A stretch of 14,843 nucleotides of DNA from an uncultured Clostridia bacterium (GCA_949739095.1 CATIYX010000324.1:1-14843), one strand, 5' to 3'. Shown: positions 1-7,942, counted from the stretch's first letter. Made by a program: numbers and translations. Notes: a model not told the origin generated them from the sequence alone.

Positions 1-1
1 C

Positions 2-703
2 GCTTTTGGAAAATGGATTGCCGGAATGAAAACCTCATTGCCGGAAGCATCCCTGACACCGGTTGCATATGTGGCGAAAAACCGTGGCGAGACGCCATTG
101 ATTGGACATAAACAGTTGCCGGCGCGTGGCACTGGTGCGGCGATTACAAGCAAATGTAAAAATGTTGAAATCGCTGTGCGTTATCTGGACTATGGGTTCG
201 GTGAAAAAGGGCATATGACCTATAATTTCGGTCGTGAAGGCGTTTCCTATGAAATGAAAGAAGGTAAACCTACCTATACGGAACTTATCACGGATACAAC
301 GAAAAATGGCGGATTGTCCACTAGCCAGGCGATGAGCAAATATATCCGCGCTTGCTATAACGGACCGTTTGTGCAGGACGCTGATTATATTATGCAGATG
401 TATACTACGCCGCAGCAGACGGAAGCAATGCCAATCTGGGCAAACACCCAGACAGAAAAATATATGATGCCACTGGTTACTATGACAGAGGAAGAAAATA
501 AAGAATATACTGGTATCATGACGGATATCGACGTATACCGTGAGGAAATGCTGTTTAAATTTATCACAGGTCAGGAGCCGATTGAAAAGCTGGATCAATA
601 TTTTGAACAATTGAAGAGCATGAATATTGAACGTGCAATTCAAATTCAGCAGGAAGCGTATAATCGTTATAAAAAACGTGAAGCAGCAGCAAGCCAAGCA
701 TAA
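2..703 (+). CDS. Extracellular solute-binding protein (sugar ABC transporter), C-terminal part, cut by left edge
   Basis: The frame is open to the first base, so the N-terminus, signal peptide and first lobe lie outside the window; about 233 codons remain. It matches the C-terminal half of the lipoprotein at 3585-5177 along its whole length: a Gly-rich approach, then 'AAITSKCKN' against 'AAITTSCKN', 'YLDYGF' against 'FLDYGY', 'YNFGREGVSYEMKEGKPTY' against 'MNFGIEDVSYQMEEGNPVY', 'TTPQQ' against 'TLPQQ', and an ending 'MNIERAIQIQQEAYNRY' against 'MGIDRAVEINQAALKRY'. This is the pattern of LipO/YtcQ-type oligosaccharide-binding proteins of ABC importers, which sit on the outer face of the membrane and deliver ligand to LplB/YtcP-type permeases. 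The tail 'KKREAAASQA' is short and charged. The substrate cannot be read from sequence, and the ATG at 26 is internal, not the start. It is followed by a hairpin and is probably the last gene of an upstream operon, possibly with the permeases (inference). Family assignment is firm because of the paralogue in the same window. Confidence 0.9.
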   Translation, partial: AFGKWIAGMKTSLPEASLTPVAYVAKNRGETPLIGHKQLPARGTGAAITSKCKNVEIAVRYLDYGFGEKGHMTYNFGREGVSYEMKEGKPTYTELITDTTKNGGLSTSQAMSKYIRACYNGPFVQDADYIMQMYTTPQQTEAMPIWANTQTEKYMMPLVTMTEEENKEYTGIMTDIDVYREEMLFKFITGQEPIEKLDQYFEQLKSMNIERAIQIQQEAYNRYKKREAAASQA

Positions 704-774
704 ACGTACTTAAATATGCTGATAAAAACCTAATGATACATTTTTTCGGCAGGTGCCGAAACATGTGATTACCC

Positions 775-818
775 GAAGAATAGGGCGGGCGGCTTCAGGC
801 AGCGCCGCCCTATTCTTC
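775..818 (+). terminator. Probable terminator after the first solute-binding protein gene
   Basis: A perfect 14-bp inverted repeat (775-788 pairs with 805-818, GAAGAATAGGGCGG and its complement) encloses a 16-nt loop. It lies 71 bases past the stop codon and just before the next promoter. The stem is GC-rich at its inner end. The T-rich element is weak: the 3' arm ends in TATTCTTC and a real T run comes only at 832-836. It fits a terminator separating the upstream operon from the regulator gene but is less canonical than the one at 3335-3367. Confidence 0.6.
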
Positions 819-827
819 TGTACATAG

Positions 828-856
828 TTGATTTTTCTAAAAAGATATATTATAAT
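828..856 (+). promoter_or_regulatory. Sigma-A type promoter for the regulator gene
   Basis: TTGATT at 828-833 (five of six -35 consensus bases) and a perfect TATAAT at 851-856 are separated by exactly 17 bp, in an A/T-rich stretch. A start around 862-864 is expected. It begins right after the terminator hairpin and is the only strong promoter seen between the two genes, so it most likely drives the regulator gene at 1013. Confidence 0.8.
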
Positions 857-1012
857 AAACGCGGGGAAAGCCGGAAACGAGTTGGGGACGTGGCTTACTT
901 TGAAAACTACTTATGACTGGCGTTGCCGCAATGAAAGAAATTGTGGTTTAGTGGGCTATGGTAAGAGAATAACATAGTTTGGTTTATTTTAAATTAAGAG
1001 GATGTGCTGCCG
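857..1012 (+). other. Long untranslated leader of the regulator mRNA
   Basis: About 140-150 nt lie between the predicted transcription start and the coding region, with no plausible small ORF. A short stem can be drawn (AAGCC 868-872 with GGCTT 892-896), and a weak one from CTATG 956-960 with CATAG 973-977. I do not recognise a known riboswitch class. The last 40 bases are A/T-rich, as expected near a ribosome binding site. A regulatory role is possible but not shown. Confidence 0.35.
996..1002 (+). promoter_or_regulatory. Ribosome binding site that decides the regulator start
   Basis: AAGAGGA lies 10 bases before the GTG at 1013 and only 1 base before the GTG at 1004, so the upstream GTG cannot use it. 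The ATG at 1025 would need the weak GGAG directly abutting it. GTG 1013 is therefore preferred. Confidence 0.55.
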
Positions 1013-3313
1013 GTGAAATTGGAGATGAAAAATTCTAGCTTGTTAAAAAAATTTATCACTTCTTATTTAGGGGTGCTGCTCATTCCGATTTTGATTTTTA
1101 CAGGGATGTATTTTGCTACAAGCCATATCATTGAGAATATTACCTACCAATCCAACCGGTATTTGTTGGAAAAGACAGGACAAATGATTGATAATGCGCT
1201 GGTTGGTATGGATAGAATTGCGCAGAACGTAGCAGGAAACAAACGGATTCGCCAGCTTATGGATGGCGTACAGCCGGATATTATGAATGACGGATACGAA
1301 CTATCGCTTATTATGAATGAGTTGTTGAACATTAAAAATACCGATGATTATGTGGAGGAACTATTTATCTATTTGAAGGAAAGGGAATTGGTTGTTACTC
1401 CCTACAGCTATTTTGACAGTCGATATTTTTGGTCGGCAAACTATGATGATGGAACACTGTCTTATGAACAATGGCAGGCATCGTTATTGGACGAACAGAC
1501 AAAATACTATAAGACATTGACTCGTGTGAAAGGAAAAGAGACATGGCAACAGTTTATGCTAGTACAGAATTATCCACTGTTGCGTGGCGCGAAAAATGTG
1601 GCGGTGGTAATTTGTCTTGATAAAAATAAAATCTATGAAGAAGTGAAAGATATTGAGGAATTCGGTGACAGCAGCTTTTTCGTGATGGGTAGCGAAGAAG
1701 GCATGGTAATCGGACAGGGGACGGAGCCGGAGGGACTGACCTACCAGTCTTTGGAAGATGAATATGGTATTATATCAGGAAAATTAAATCGGGAAAAAGT
1801 GGCGGTTAGCTATGTTTCAAGTAAAATTATTGATTGGAAATATTTGGTTGTCACATCGCGCAGACAGATTTTAGGACCTATCAACCAGTTAAAATATGGA
1901 TTCATTATTGTTGTACTGATTTGTCTACTCATTGGCGGGCTGATTGCGATTTATATTGCAAAGAAGAATTATTATCCCATCTCCCGTATTATGGAAAAAT
2001 TGCGTGGACAAGTAGAGTGGAAAGGGGAAGGGGAAACAGATGAATATGCGCTGATTAACCAGGCGCTGCAAAAGCTAGTGGACCAGAACACCATGCTCTC
2101 TGATGCATTTTCCAAACAAAAAAATGTCTGGCGGCAGAACTTTTTATATCGGCTACTCAAGGGACGAAAGGACGAAACCTTGCCAGCAGAATTGTCCATG
2201 GAAAAATTAGGAATTTCATTCCACAGTGATACGTTTTGTGTGGCTGTATTTTGGATAAAAGATATTGGAGCATTGTTCCGCGGCGAGGATGTGTCTGTGG
2301 GTGAGCGGGAGCAGGCGCTGCAACTGATTATCGACAATATTTTGTCGGAGTTGCTGGAAGGAAAGCAGACAGTCTATACGCTGGAGGTGGATAATATCCT
2401 CACTTGTCTTATTAATACGGCGGATAGCTCGGGGGACAGTTTAGAAACAGCAGTAAAAGCGCTGAGTGAGACCAGTGACTATGTGGAAGAATATTTTCAT
2501 ATTACAGTCATGCCGGCAATCAGTAATATTGTGACAGGCCTTGACATGGCGGCGGGCGCGTACCGTCAGGCGCTGGATGTGATGGAATATGAATCTGTGA
2601 TGGGGAGTAAGACACCCGTTATTTATCAGGAAATTGAACATTTATCCAATGCATTTTACTATTTCCCGCTGGAAAAGGAACAGCAGCTTATGAATGCAGT
2701 CACTAGTGGGGAAGAAGAGGCAGCAAACAGGATTATTGAAGAGATTATCCATGAAAATTTTGAAAAAGAACACAAGCTTTCCGCAGCAATGGCAAAATGT
2801 CTGATATCGGACCTGATTAGCGCTATGATGAAAGCAATTCACATATCTCACTCCTCGGAAGGGGAAGAACTAATGAAAAACGGCGCGTATATTGACCGTT
2901 TGATTCAGTGCGAAATGGTGCAGGACATGCAGGAGGTGGCAAAAACACTGCTGCGCGAACTTTGCGGCTATGTGAATGAACAAAAACCGAAAACAAAAAT
3001 CAATAAGTTGGCGGAAGAAATTGCGGCGTTTATCCAGCAGGAATATACCAACCAAAGTATGAATATTTCCTATATTGCAGACCATTTCGGGTTTACTCCA
3101 TCGTATGTATCCAAGGTGTTCCGCGACTGGAGCCATCAGTCATTGTTAGATTATATTAATGAAATCCGCGTAGACGCGGCAAAAGAGCTTATGCAGGATA
3201 AAAGCGTTATGGTGGGAGATGTGTCAGCAAAAGTCGGGTTTACCAATGTGCGGACATTTACCAGAATTTTCAAAAAATATGTTGGCGTCACACCAGGAAA
3301 ATTTAAAGAATGA
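1013..3313 (+). CDS. Membrane-bound AraC-family transcriptional regulator with extracellular sensor domain (YesN-like, one-component)
   Basis: This 766-residue protein senses outside and binds DNA inside. A first transmembrane helix lies at about residues 15-37 (LGVLLIPILIFTGMYF). An extracellular region of about 255 residues follows, resembling the double-Cache-like sensors of YesM/YesN-type proteins by layout. The second helix is at about 296-319 (IIVVLICLLIGGLIAIYI), then a charged linker. The middle region (about 390-600) has the look of the degenerate GGDEF-like segment common in YesN regulators, including an 'AGAYRQALDVMEYE' helix. The C-terminal 104 residues (from about 663) hold the AraC double HTH, with 'ISYIADHFGFTPSYVSKVF' and 'VSAKVGFTNVRTFTRIFKK' followed by the typical 'GVTPGKFKE' end. 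There is no histidine kinase and no receiver domain, so signalling is probably direct through the membrane. It sits between two sugar-binding protein genes and upstream of a surface operon with a phased repeat at its promoter, which suggests it activates that operon (inference). The start is GTG 1013; GTG 1004 or ATG 1025 are alternatives. Confidence 0.9.
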   Translation: MKLEMKNSSLLKKFITSYLGVLLIPILIFTGMYFATSHIIENITYQSNRYLLEKTGQMIDNALVGMDRIAQNVAGNKRIRQLMDGVQPDIMNDGYELSLIMNELLNIKNTDDYVEELFIYLKERELVVTPYSYFDSRYFWSANYDDGTLSYEQWQASLLDEQTKYYKTLTRVKGKETWQQFMLVQNYPLLRGAKNVAVVICLDKNKIYEEVKDIEEFGDSSFFVMGSEEGMVIGQGTEPEGLTYQSLEDEYGIISGKLNREKVAVSYVSSKIIDWKYLVVTSRRQILGPINQLKYGFIIVVLICLLIGGLIAIYIAKKNYYPISRIMEKLRGQVEWKGEGETDEYALINQALQKLVDQNTMLSDAFSKQKNVWRQNFLYRLLKGRKDETLPAELSMEKLGISFHSDTFCVAVFWIKDIGALFRGEDVSVGEREQALQLIIDNILSELLEGKQTVYTLEVDNILTCLINTADSSGDSLETAVKALSETSDYVEEYFHITVMPAISNIVTGLDMAAGAYRQALDVMEYESVMGSKTPVIYQEIEHLSNAFYYFPLEKEQQLMNAVTSGEEEAANRIIEEIIHENFEKEHKLSAAMAKCLISDLISAMMKAIHISHSSEGEELMKNGAYIDRLIQCEMVQDMQEVAKTLLRELCGYVNEQKPKTKINKLAEEIAAFIQQEYTNQSMNISYIADHFGFTPSYVSKVFRDWSHQSLLDYINEIRVDAAKELMQDKSVMVGDVSAKVGFTNVRTFTRIFKKYVGVTPGKFKE

Positions 3314-3334
3314 TGCTATGAAAAAAAATAAAAA

Positions 3335-3367
3335 GGCAGAAGAATGAAAATTCTTCTGCTTTTTTTT
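3335..3367 (+). terminator. Rho-independent terminator of the regulator gene
   Basis: A perfect 10-bp stem (GCAGAAGAAT 3336-3345 with ATTCTTCTGC 3350-3359) has a GAAA tetraloop and is followed at once by eight T residues (3360-3367). A-rich sequence before the stem (3331-3334) can extend the pairing. It lies 22 bases after the stop codon and insulates the regulator from the downstream operon. Confidence 0.95.
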
Positions 3368-3443
3368 CTGCAGATTCCGTCAGCAACAGAAGGTGAAAAG
3401 CCTTTATATTTCCTCTGTCCTTGCGGTTTCATCCTATGTTTAT

Positions 3444-3472
3444 ATTTTGTCACATACAGATGAAATTTTGTC
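3444..3472 (+). promoter_or_regulatory. Candidate operator: 21-bp-phased direct repeat
   Basis: The octamer ATTTTGTC occurs at 3444-3451 and again at 3465-3472, a start-to-start distance of 21 bp (two helical turns). The second copy ends two bases before the -35 hexamer. AraC-family proteins typically contact two consecutive major grooves with their two HTH motifs, and activator sites often abut the -35. The position and phasing therefore fit a binding site for the regulator encoded just upstream. That link is inference; the repeat itself is seen directly. Confidence 0.5.
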
Positions 3473-3474
3473 TA

Positions 3475-3504
3475 TTGTGAAAAAGGCAGTAGATATGCTA
3501 TGAT
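3475..3504 (+). promoter_or_regulatory. Promoter of the solute-binding / SLH / lyase operon
   Basis: TTGTGA at 3475-3480 and TATGAT at 3499-3504 are separated by 18 bp. The -35 matches only part of the consensus (TTGACA) and the spacer is one longer than ideal, as expected for a promoter needing an activator. It lies between the regulator's terminator and the ribosome binding site at 3573, giving a leader of about 75 nt. No other candidate is seen before the following genes, so it probably drives all four. Confidence 0.65.
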
Positions 3505-3572
3505 AAAAACAGATGATATTCTTGAAAATCAAAGTTGGTGATTTTTACGATATGAATATAGGGAGAATGACT

Positions 3573-3578
3573 GGAGGG
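3573..3578 (+). promoter_or_regulatory. Ribosome binding site that decides the lipoprotein start
   Basis: GGAGGG lies 6 bases before ATG 3585. The in-frame ATG at 3513 has no such site, and starting there would bury the lipoprotein signal peptide behind 24 extra residues. The start is therefore placed at 3585. Confidence 0.85.
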
Positions 3579-3584
3579 AACCAA

Positions 3585-5177
3585 ATGAAGAAACGATTGC
3601 AAAAAGGAGGGTGCTGGTGTTTAGCTGTTTTGTTGGCTGCGGCAAGTCTGAGTGGCTGTGGCGATGGAAATCAAAGGAAACATGGCGGTGCAACGGGGGA
3701 AAATGAAGTTCGTTATCCTATTAAAACAGAAGAATCGCTGACCTATTGGTGTAAATATTCTTCTGCTGACTTTGGAGCTGATCTTGGTGCAACACCCTTT
3801 GGAGAAGAATTGCAGAAAAAAACGGGTGTGAAAGTAAACTATATTCATCCAACGACTGGTAGTGAAAAGGAAGAATTGAACCTGATGCTGGCATCACGAA
3901 ATTTGCCTGATATTATTGAACATTCCTGGATTTCTTTTGACGGCGGACCAGAAAAAGCAATTAAGGAAGAATATATCATTGATTTAACGGATGTAATCAA
4001 TCAAAATGCACCCAACTACCAAAACTATCTGGACCAAAACCCCGATATTGAAAAAATGGTGAAAACAGATGATGGAAAGCACTATGTCTTCGCATTTATC
4101 CGCGGCAATGAGTTGCTTACGGTGTCACAGGGACCTATTATCCGCAAGGATTGGCTGGACGATTTGGGACTGGAAGTGCCGGAAACAATTGACGAATGGG
4201 AAACGATGCTGCGGCGTTTTCGGGATGAGAAAGGTGCACAGGCGCCGCTGAGTTATGATTTTTCTATAGGGCTTGGCGGAAAATTTTTGGTAGGCAGCTA
4301 TGGCGTCAAAAACGGTTTTTATCAAGAGAACGGCAGTGTGAAATATGGACCCATCCAGCAGGGCTATAAAGCTTTTATCACGAAACTGCGACAATGGTAT
4401 CAGGAAGGACTGTTGGATCCTAGTTTTGCAAATGTGGACAGAGACATGACGGAAAGCAACATGCTCAACGGAAGGACGGGCGCGACCTATGGATATGGCG
4501 GCGGCAGCATCGGAACGTGGATGACGCATAAAAAAGACGGAGATTCCTTTGATTTGGTCGGTGCGCCATACCCAACTTTAAACAAAGGAGAAAAACCGAT
4601 GTTCGGACAACGGGAGGGACGTTATGTTTCCTATGGTTCAGCGGCAATTACCACTTCCTGCAAAAATATTCCGTTGGCGGCGCAGTTTTTAGATTACGGA
4701 TATTCTCAAGAAGGACGCATCACAATGAATTTTGGTATTGAAGACGTCAGCTATCAAATGGAGGAAGGAAATCCTGTCTATACAGACTTGATTACACATA
4801 ATCCGGAAGGCAAATCCATTTCCCAAATGCTCAAGGGATATATTCGGGAGGGATATGGACCTTACATACAAGATGAACGATATTTAAAACAATACTATAC
4901 CTTGCCGCAGCAGTGGCAGGCAATCAAACGCTGGGCAGACACTAATACGGTGCTTTATGATTTACCGCCCATCACCTGCACTGCAGAGGAAAGCGAAGAA
5001 TTCAGTAAAATTATGGCGCAGGTGACGCCTTACCAAACGCAAATACTGAGAGAATTCATTATGGGGGCACAGCCGGTAGAAGCGTTTGACGATTATGTTG
5101 CGACAATCCGTACAATGGGCATTGACCGGGCGGTGGAAATCAACCAGGCAGCGCTCAAACGGTATTATAATCGGTAA
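3585..5177 (+). CDS. Extracellular solute-binding lipoprotein (LipO/YtcQ-like, sugar ABC transporter)
   Basis: This 530-residue lipoprotein would capture oligosaccharides at the cell surface and pass them to an ABC permease. The signal peptide is clear: basic MKKRLQK, a hydrophobic stretch, then the lipobox LSGC with the lipidated Cys at 25. A Ser/Gly/Glu-rich tether follows. The first lobe shows 'EELQKKTGVKVNY', typical of this family after the first strand, and 'LMLASRNLPDII', the usual segment before the ligand cleft. 'RKDWLDDLGLEVPETIDEW' from about residue 187 is the hallmark of large oligosaccharide-binding proteins of the LipO/YtcQ type. Length is normal for the group. The C-terminal half resembles the truncated protein at the left edge closely enough to be a paralogue. 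No permease or ATPase lies downstream, so it probably works with permeases encoded elsewhere. It is the first gene of the surface operon, 35 bases before the next. Substrate unknown; given the lyase three genes on, a uronate-containing oligosaccharide is plausible. Confidence 0.92.
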   Translation: MKKRLQKGGCWCLAVLLAAASLSGCGDGNQRKHGGATGENEVRYPIKTEESLTYWCKYSSADFGADLGATPFGEELQKKTGVKVNYIHPTTGSEKEELNLMLASRNLPDIIEHSWISFDGGPEKAIKEEYIIDLTDVINQNAPNYQNYLDQNPDIEKMVKTDDGKHYVFAFIRGNELLTVSQGPIIRKDWLDDLGLEVPETIDEWETMLRRFRDEKGAQAPLSYDFSIGLGGKFLVGSYGVKNGFYQENGSVKYGPIQQGYKAFITKLRQWYQEGLLDPSFANVDRDMTESNMLNGRTGATYGYGGGSIGTWMTHKKDGDSFDLVGAPYPTLNKGEKPMFGQREGRYVSYGSAAITTSCKNIPLAAQFLDYGYSQEGRITMNFGIEDVSYQMEEGNPVYTDLITHNPEGKSISQMLKGYIREGYGPYIQDERYLKQYYTLPQQWQAIKRWADTNTVLYDLPPITCTAEESEEFSKIMAQVTPYQTQILREFIMGAQPVEAFDDYVATIRTMGIDRAVEINQAALKRYYNR

Positions 5178-5196
5178 AGGATTTGAAAAGAAAGAG

Positions 5197-5204
5197 AGGG
5201 AGGA
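5197..5204 (+). promoter_or_regulatory. Ribosome binding site that decides the start of the 906-aa SLH protein
   Basis: AGGGAGGA lies 8 bases before ATG 5213. A longer reading from TTG 5183 is open but lies upstream of this site and would add ten charged residues before the signal peptide. ATG 5213 is preferred. Confidence 0.85.
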
Positions 5205-5212
5205 AACAAATT

Positions 5213-7933
5213 ATGCAAAAAAAGATGAAACGGACAAGAATTGCAATATGGGGGTTGCTTATAAGCTTGCTCCTTTGTGCATTTTCGGGAATGACAGCAG
5301 GTGCACAGTCTTTGGGGAGCAAACAACTGTTGGATTTGCAGGCATTTGGTATTGTTGAGGGGAATGAACAGGGAGACCTGCAACTAGAGGAAATGGTTAC
5401 CCGTGCGGAGTTCTGTAAAGTGCTTGCAAGGCTGGCGCGGATAGACCAGATAGGCGGCGTTGCCCAAAGCCAGTTTCCGGATGTACCGGTAGACCATTGG
5501 GCTGTAGGCTATATTGAAGTGATGGTTTCTATGGGAATTGTGAGCGGATATCCGGATGGGAACTTTTACCCGGATGTACCGGTGGAATATGCGGAAGCAG
5601 TTTGTATGCTGGTTCGGATGCTTGGCTATGGGCAGGCAGCGGAGCAGCTCGGCGGGTATCCGTTGGGATATGTTACGCAGGGCGGTTCTCTGGGACTGCT
5701 GAAAAATGTAAATGGAAAAAATGAAACACCTTTGACGCGCGAAGCGGCGTTTATCTTGGTCTATAATGCGCTGGATATTGAACGGTTGGTCTATACCGGT
5801 GTAAGCGGAGCGGGAAACTATCAAATGGAGAAAGGCGATACCTACCGCAAGATTTTAATGGGATATGGGGAAGATGAACTGATTCGGCTTAGTGGTGTTA
5901 TTACAGGAACCTATGACACTTGGCTTGTGAAGCCCAATCAAAATATTGAAACGTATCAAGTGGAACTTGATGGTGTAACACTGGATGTAGGAACATCTGA
6001 CGCAGCGGACTATCTCGGACAGAAAGTGGACCTGTTCGTTCAGGAAGACGAAAACAGCGGACGCTATGTGATTCGTTCCATCGTACCAAACCGTACAAAT
6101 GTTATTTTGGAAACAGAATTTGACAATATCATCAGTCTGGATACGTCTAAGATAGAATATGAAAACAAAGAAGGACAAAAGATTCGCGAAAGCATTGCAG
6201 AAGACCCTACAATTGTCTATAATGGTTTGTTTGTACGCGGTTGGGATGAAATTGACTTGTCCTCTATGCAGGATGGTTCCATCAAAATGATTAGCAACGA
6301 TGGTTCGGGTGTTTTCAATGTTATTTTTGTGAATGAATATGAAAGTTTTGTGGTAGAGAGCGTCCGTGTAGACAGCAACCGCATCAATTTTATCGGCGAC
6401 CAGCGCTTTCAGGGACAGCGTGGCGTTTTACTTCGGGATGAGGATAACGATGATTTGAAAGCAAAGCTGATGGATGCAGATGGAAACGAGATGAAGCTGG
6501 AGGATGTAAAAAAGGACAATGTTGTGAGCATTTTTGCCAGCAGCGACGGGAACTTGATTCGTCTTTATGTGAATAGTAAGGTGTTTGGTGGAACGGTAGA
6601 AGAAGTGAACAGCGAAGACGGAACTGTCGTGGTAGACGGACAGTCCTATGATTTGGAGAAAAAAGCATATACCGGTTCCAAAGATATCTCATCCATTATG
6701 GGTAGAGAAATCAAAGCATATCTCAATTTTGACGGAAAAATTGCTTATTGGAAAGAAGGAAATGACGCAAACAACTATGGCGCGGTGGTAGAACTGTCGA
6801 CTGGCGGATTTGAAAAAGCAAGTGCGAAACTGGTCGTTGGCGATGTTTTGCTGGATACAGTGGAAGAAGCCGGCGACGACTACAGTAATGATGTGCCGGC
6901 GATTACAGCGCAGAACAAAGATATTCTTGTTTTGGACTTTGCAGCTAAGGTTCGCTTTGACGGTGTAAGCTATACCGGCGCGGAGGCAGTTAGAAAATTG
7001 CAGGAAAAAATGGGTTTGACCATCAAAGGGTATCCTGTGATTTACAAACTGAATACAGATGGACAAATCAAGGAAATCAATACACCAGATAAGGTTGGAA
7101 CCTATGAACTCGGCTCCGCGCATGAAAAAGTATATAATGCACATGAAAAGACTTTTGGGAAAACTTCCGGCGGCGCATTTGGAATTGAAAATAGTACAGT
7201 AGCAATTTGTGTACCGGATCCGGATCCGAAAAAGAAACAAGTCTCTTGTGATGAAGATTATCTTGCGCCAGTGGATTTGAACAACAACCAGAGCTATAAA
7301 GTGGAAGGATTTGAATTTGACGAAGATACTAAGAGTGTGAAACTGATTGTGATAACCACGGAACTGGACCACACTTCGACTGGTCATGTGACGTCGTCCA
7401 ATAAGGTCGGTTTAGTATATGGATCCTCCTATATCGCAAGTGAAGACGGCGACCAGATTCAAATTGTGCATATGGTGACAGATAAAGGGGAACAGAAAGT
7501 TGAAGTTTCTAACAGCACCACCAGTACGAGCAATTTCAAGGCGCTGAAACCAGGACAGTTGATTTTATATTCGCTGGACAATGAGGACAGGTTGGACGGA
7601 TATTCCCTTGTGGAATCCGTTGACCCTGTGCCGGATCACCGTTATAGTCAAGGAACAGATTTGGAATTATTTATCGGAAAGATTCAGGATGTATCCTATA
7701 ATGAAGTGTCTGAAGAACTGAACCGTCGTGTGGATATTGTCACCATGGCAACAAACTATGGTATTGAGCAGAATTATGAAGTGCAGACAAGGAGTAGTCA
7801 GCCGGTTTATGTCTATGATACGATAGAGAAAAAAGCACATCTCGGTAGTCATGAAGATTTTCTGTCAACCCATCAGGTTGCGATGGTATATGTATCGTAT
7901 AACAAAGTCAAAGCGGTTGTTATTGTGAAATAA
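5213..7933 (+). CDS. S-layer homology domain protein with large beta-rich region of unknown function
   Basis: This 906-residue secreted protein is probably anchored to secondary cell-wall polymer. The signal peptide has a KRTR basic end, a hydrophobic core at about 10-25 and a likely cleavage near AGA-QS (31/32). Three SLH repeats follow: about 36-78 with the binding-type motif TRAE at 63-66; about 89-140 (FPDVPVDHWAVGYIEVMVSM, YPDGNF), whose TRAE position is degenerate; and about 147-190, ending with 'LTREAAFILVYNAL'. The remaining 700 or so residues are acidic and beta-rich, with many short alternating strands and 'DG' turns, and no catalytic motif I can recognise. A Cys pair at about 665 and 678 brackets a 'VPDPDPKKK' loop. 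The protein could be a surface scaffold, a glycan-binding protein or an S-layer-like component. It lies between a sugar-binding lipoprotein and another SLH protein, 24 bases before the latter, supporting a joint role at the wall. Domain identity beyond SLH is unknown. Confidence 0.9.
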   Translation: MQKKMKRTRIAIWGLLISLLLCAFSGMTAGAQSLGSKQLLDLQAFGIVEGNEQGDLQLEEMVTRAEFCKVLARLARIDQIGGVAQSQFPDVPVDHWAVGYIEVMVSMGIVSGYPDGNFYPDVPVEYAEAVCMLVRMLGYGQAAEQLGGYPLGYVTQGGSLGLLKNVNGKNETPLTREAAFILVYNALDIERLVYTGVSGAGNYQMEKGDTYRKILMGYGEDELIRLSGVITGTYDTWLVKPNQNIETYQVELDGVTLDVGTSDAADYLGQKVDLFVQEDENSGRYVIRSIVPNRTNVILETEFDNIISLDTSKIEYENKEGQKIRESIAEDPTIVYNGLFVRGWDEIDLSSMQDGSIKMISNDGSGVFNVIFVNEYESFVVESVRVDSNRINFIGDQRFQGQRGVLLRDEDNDDLKAKLMDADGNEMKLEDVKKDNVVSIFASSDGNLIRLYVNSKVFGGTVEEVNSEDGTVVVDGQSYDLEKKAYTGSKDISSIMGREIKAYLNFDGKIAYWKEGNDANNYGAVVELSTGGFEKASAKLVVGDVLLDTVEEAGDDYSNDVPAITAQNKDILVLDFAAKVRFDGVSYTGAEAVRKLQEKMGLTIKGYPVIYKLNTDGQIKEINTPDKVGTYELGSAHEKVYNAHEKTFGKTSGGAFGIENSTVAICVPDPDPKKKQVSCDEDYLAPVDLNNNQSYKVEGFEFDEDTKSVKLIVITTELDHTSTGHVTSSNKVGLVYGSSYIASEDGDQIQIVHMVTDKGEQKVEVSNSTTSTSNFKALKPGQLILYSLDNEDRLDGYSLVESVDPVPDHRYSQGTDLELFIGKIQDVSYNEVSEELNRRVDIVTMATNYGIEQNYEVQTRSSQPVYVYDTIEKKAHLGSHEDFLSTHQVAMVYVSYNKVKAVVIVK

Positions 7934-7942
7934 TAGAGGTAG

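Noticed and set aside
744..761. Small hairpin TTTCGGC-AGGT-GCCGAAA after the first gene, preceded by a T run
   Set aside because: The T run is on the 5' side and no T tract follows on either strand, so it is not a canonical terminator. It may simply be part of the 3' untranslated region.
861..955. Possible cyclic-di-GMP (GEMM-I) riboswitch in the regulator leader
   Set aside because: Scattered pieces (GGGGAAAGCC, GAAA, GGGGACG) recall the consensus, but the conserved CGCAAAGCC block and the second helix with its receptor are missing.
3513..3584. Upstream ATG giving a 24-residue longer lipoprotein
   Set aside because: It has no ribosome binding site, and the extension would precede a complete lipoprotein signal peptide that starts at the well-placed ATG 3585.
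7213..7229. Tandem CCGGATCCGGATCCG palindromic stretch in the SLH gene
   Set aside because: It encodes a Pro-Asp repeat in frame and is explained by the coding sequence; there is no sign of a site or element boundary.
6689..7387. Minus-strand open frame (232 codons) within the 906-aa SLH gene
   Set aside because: It is antisense to a clear secreted protein with consistent composition, and has no start signals or recognisable protein.
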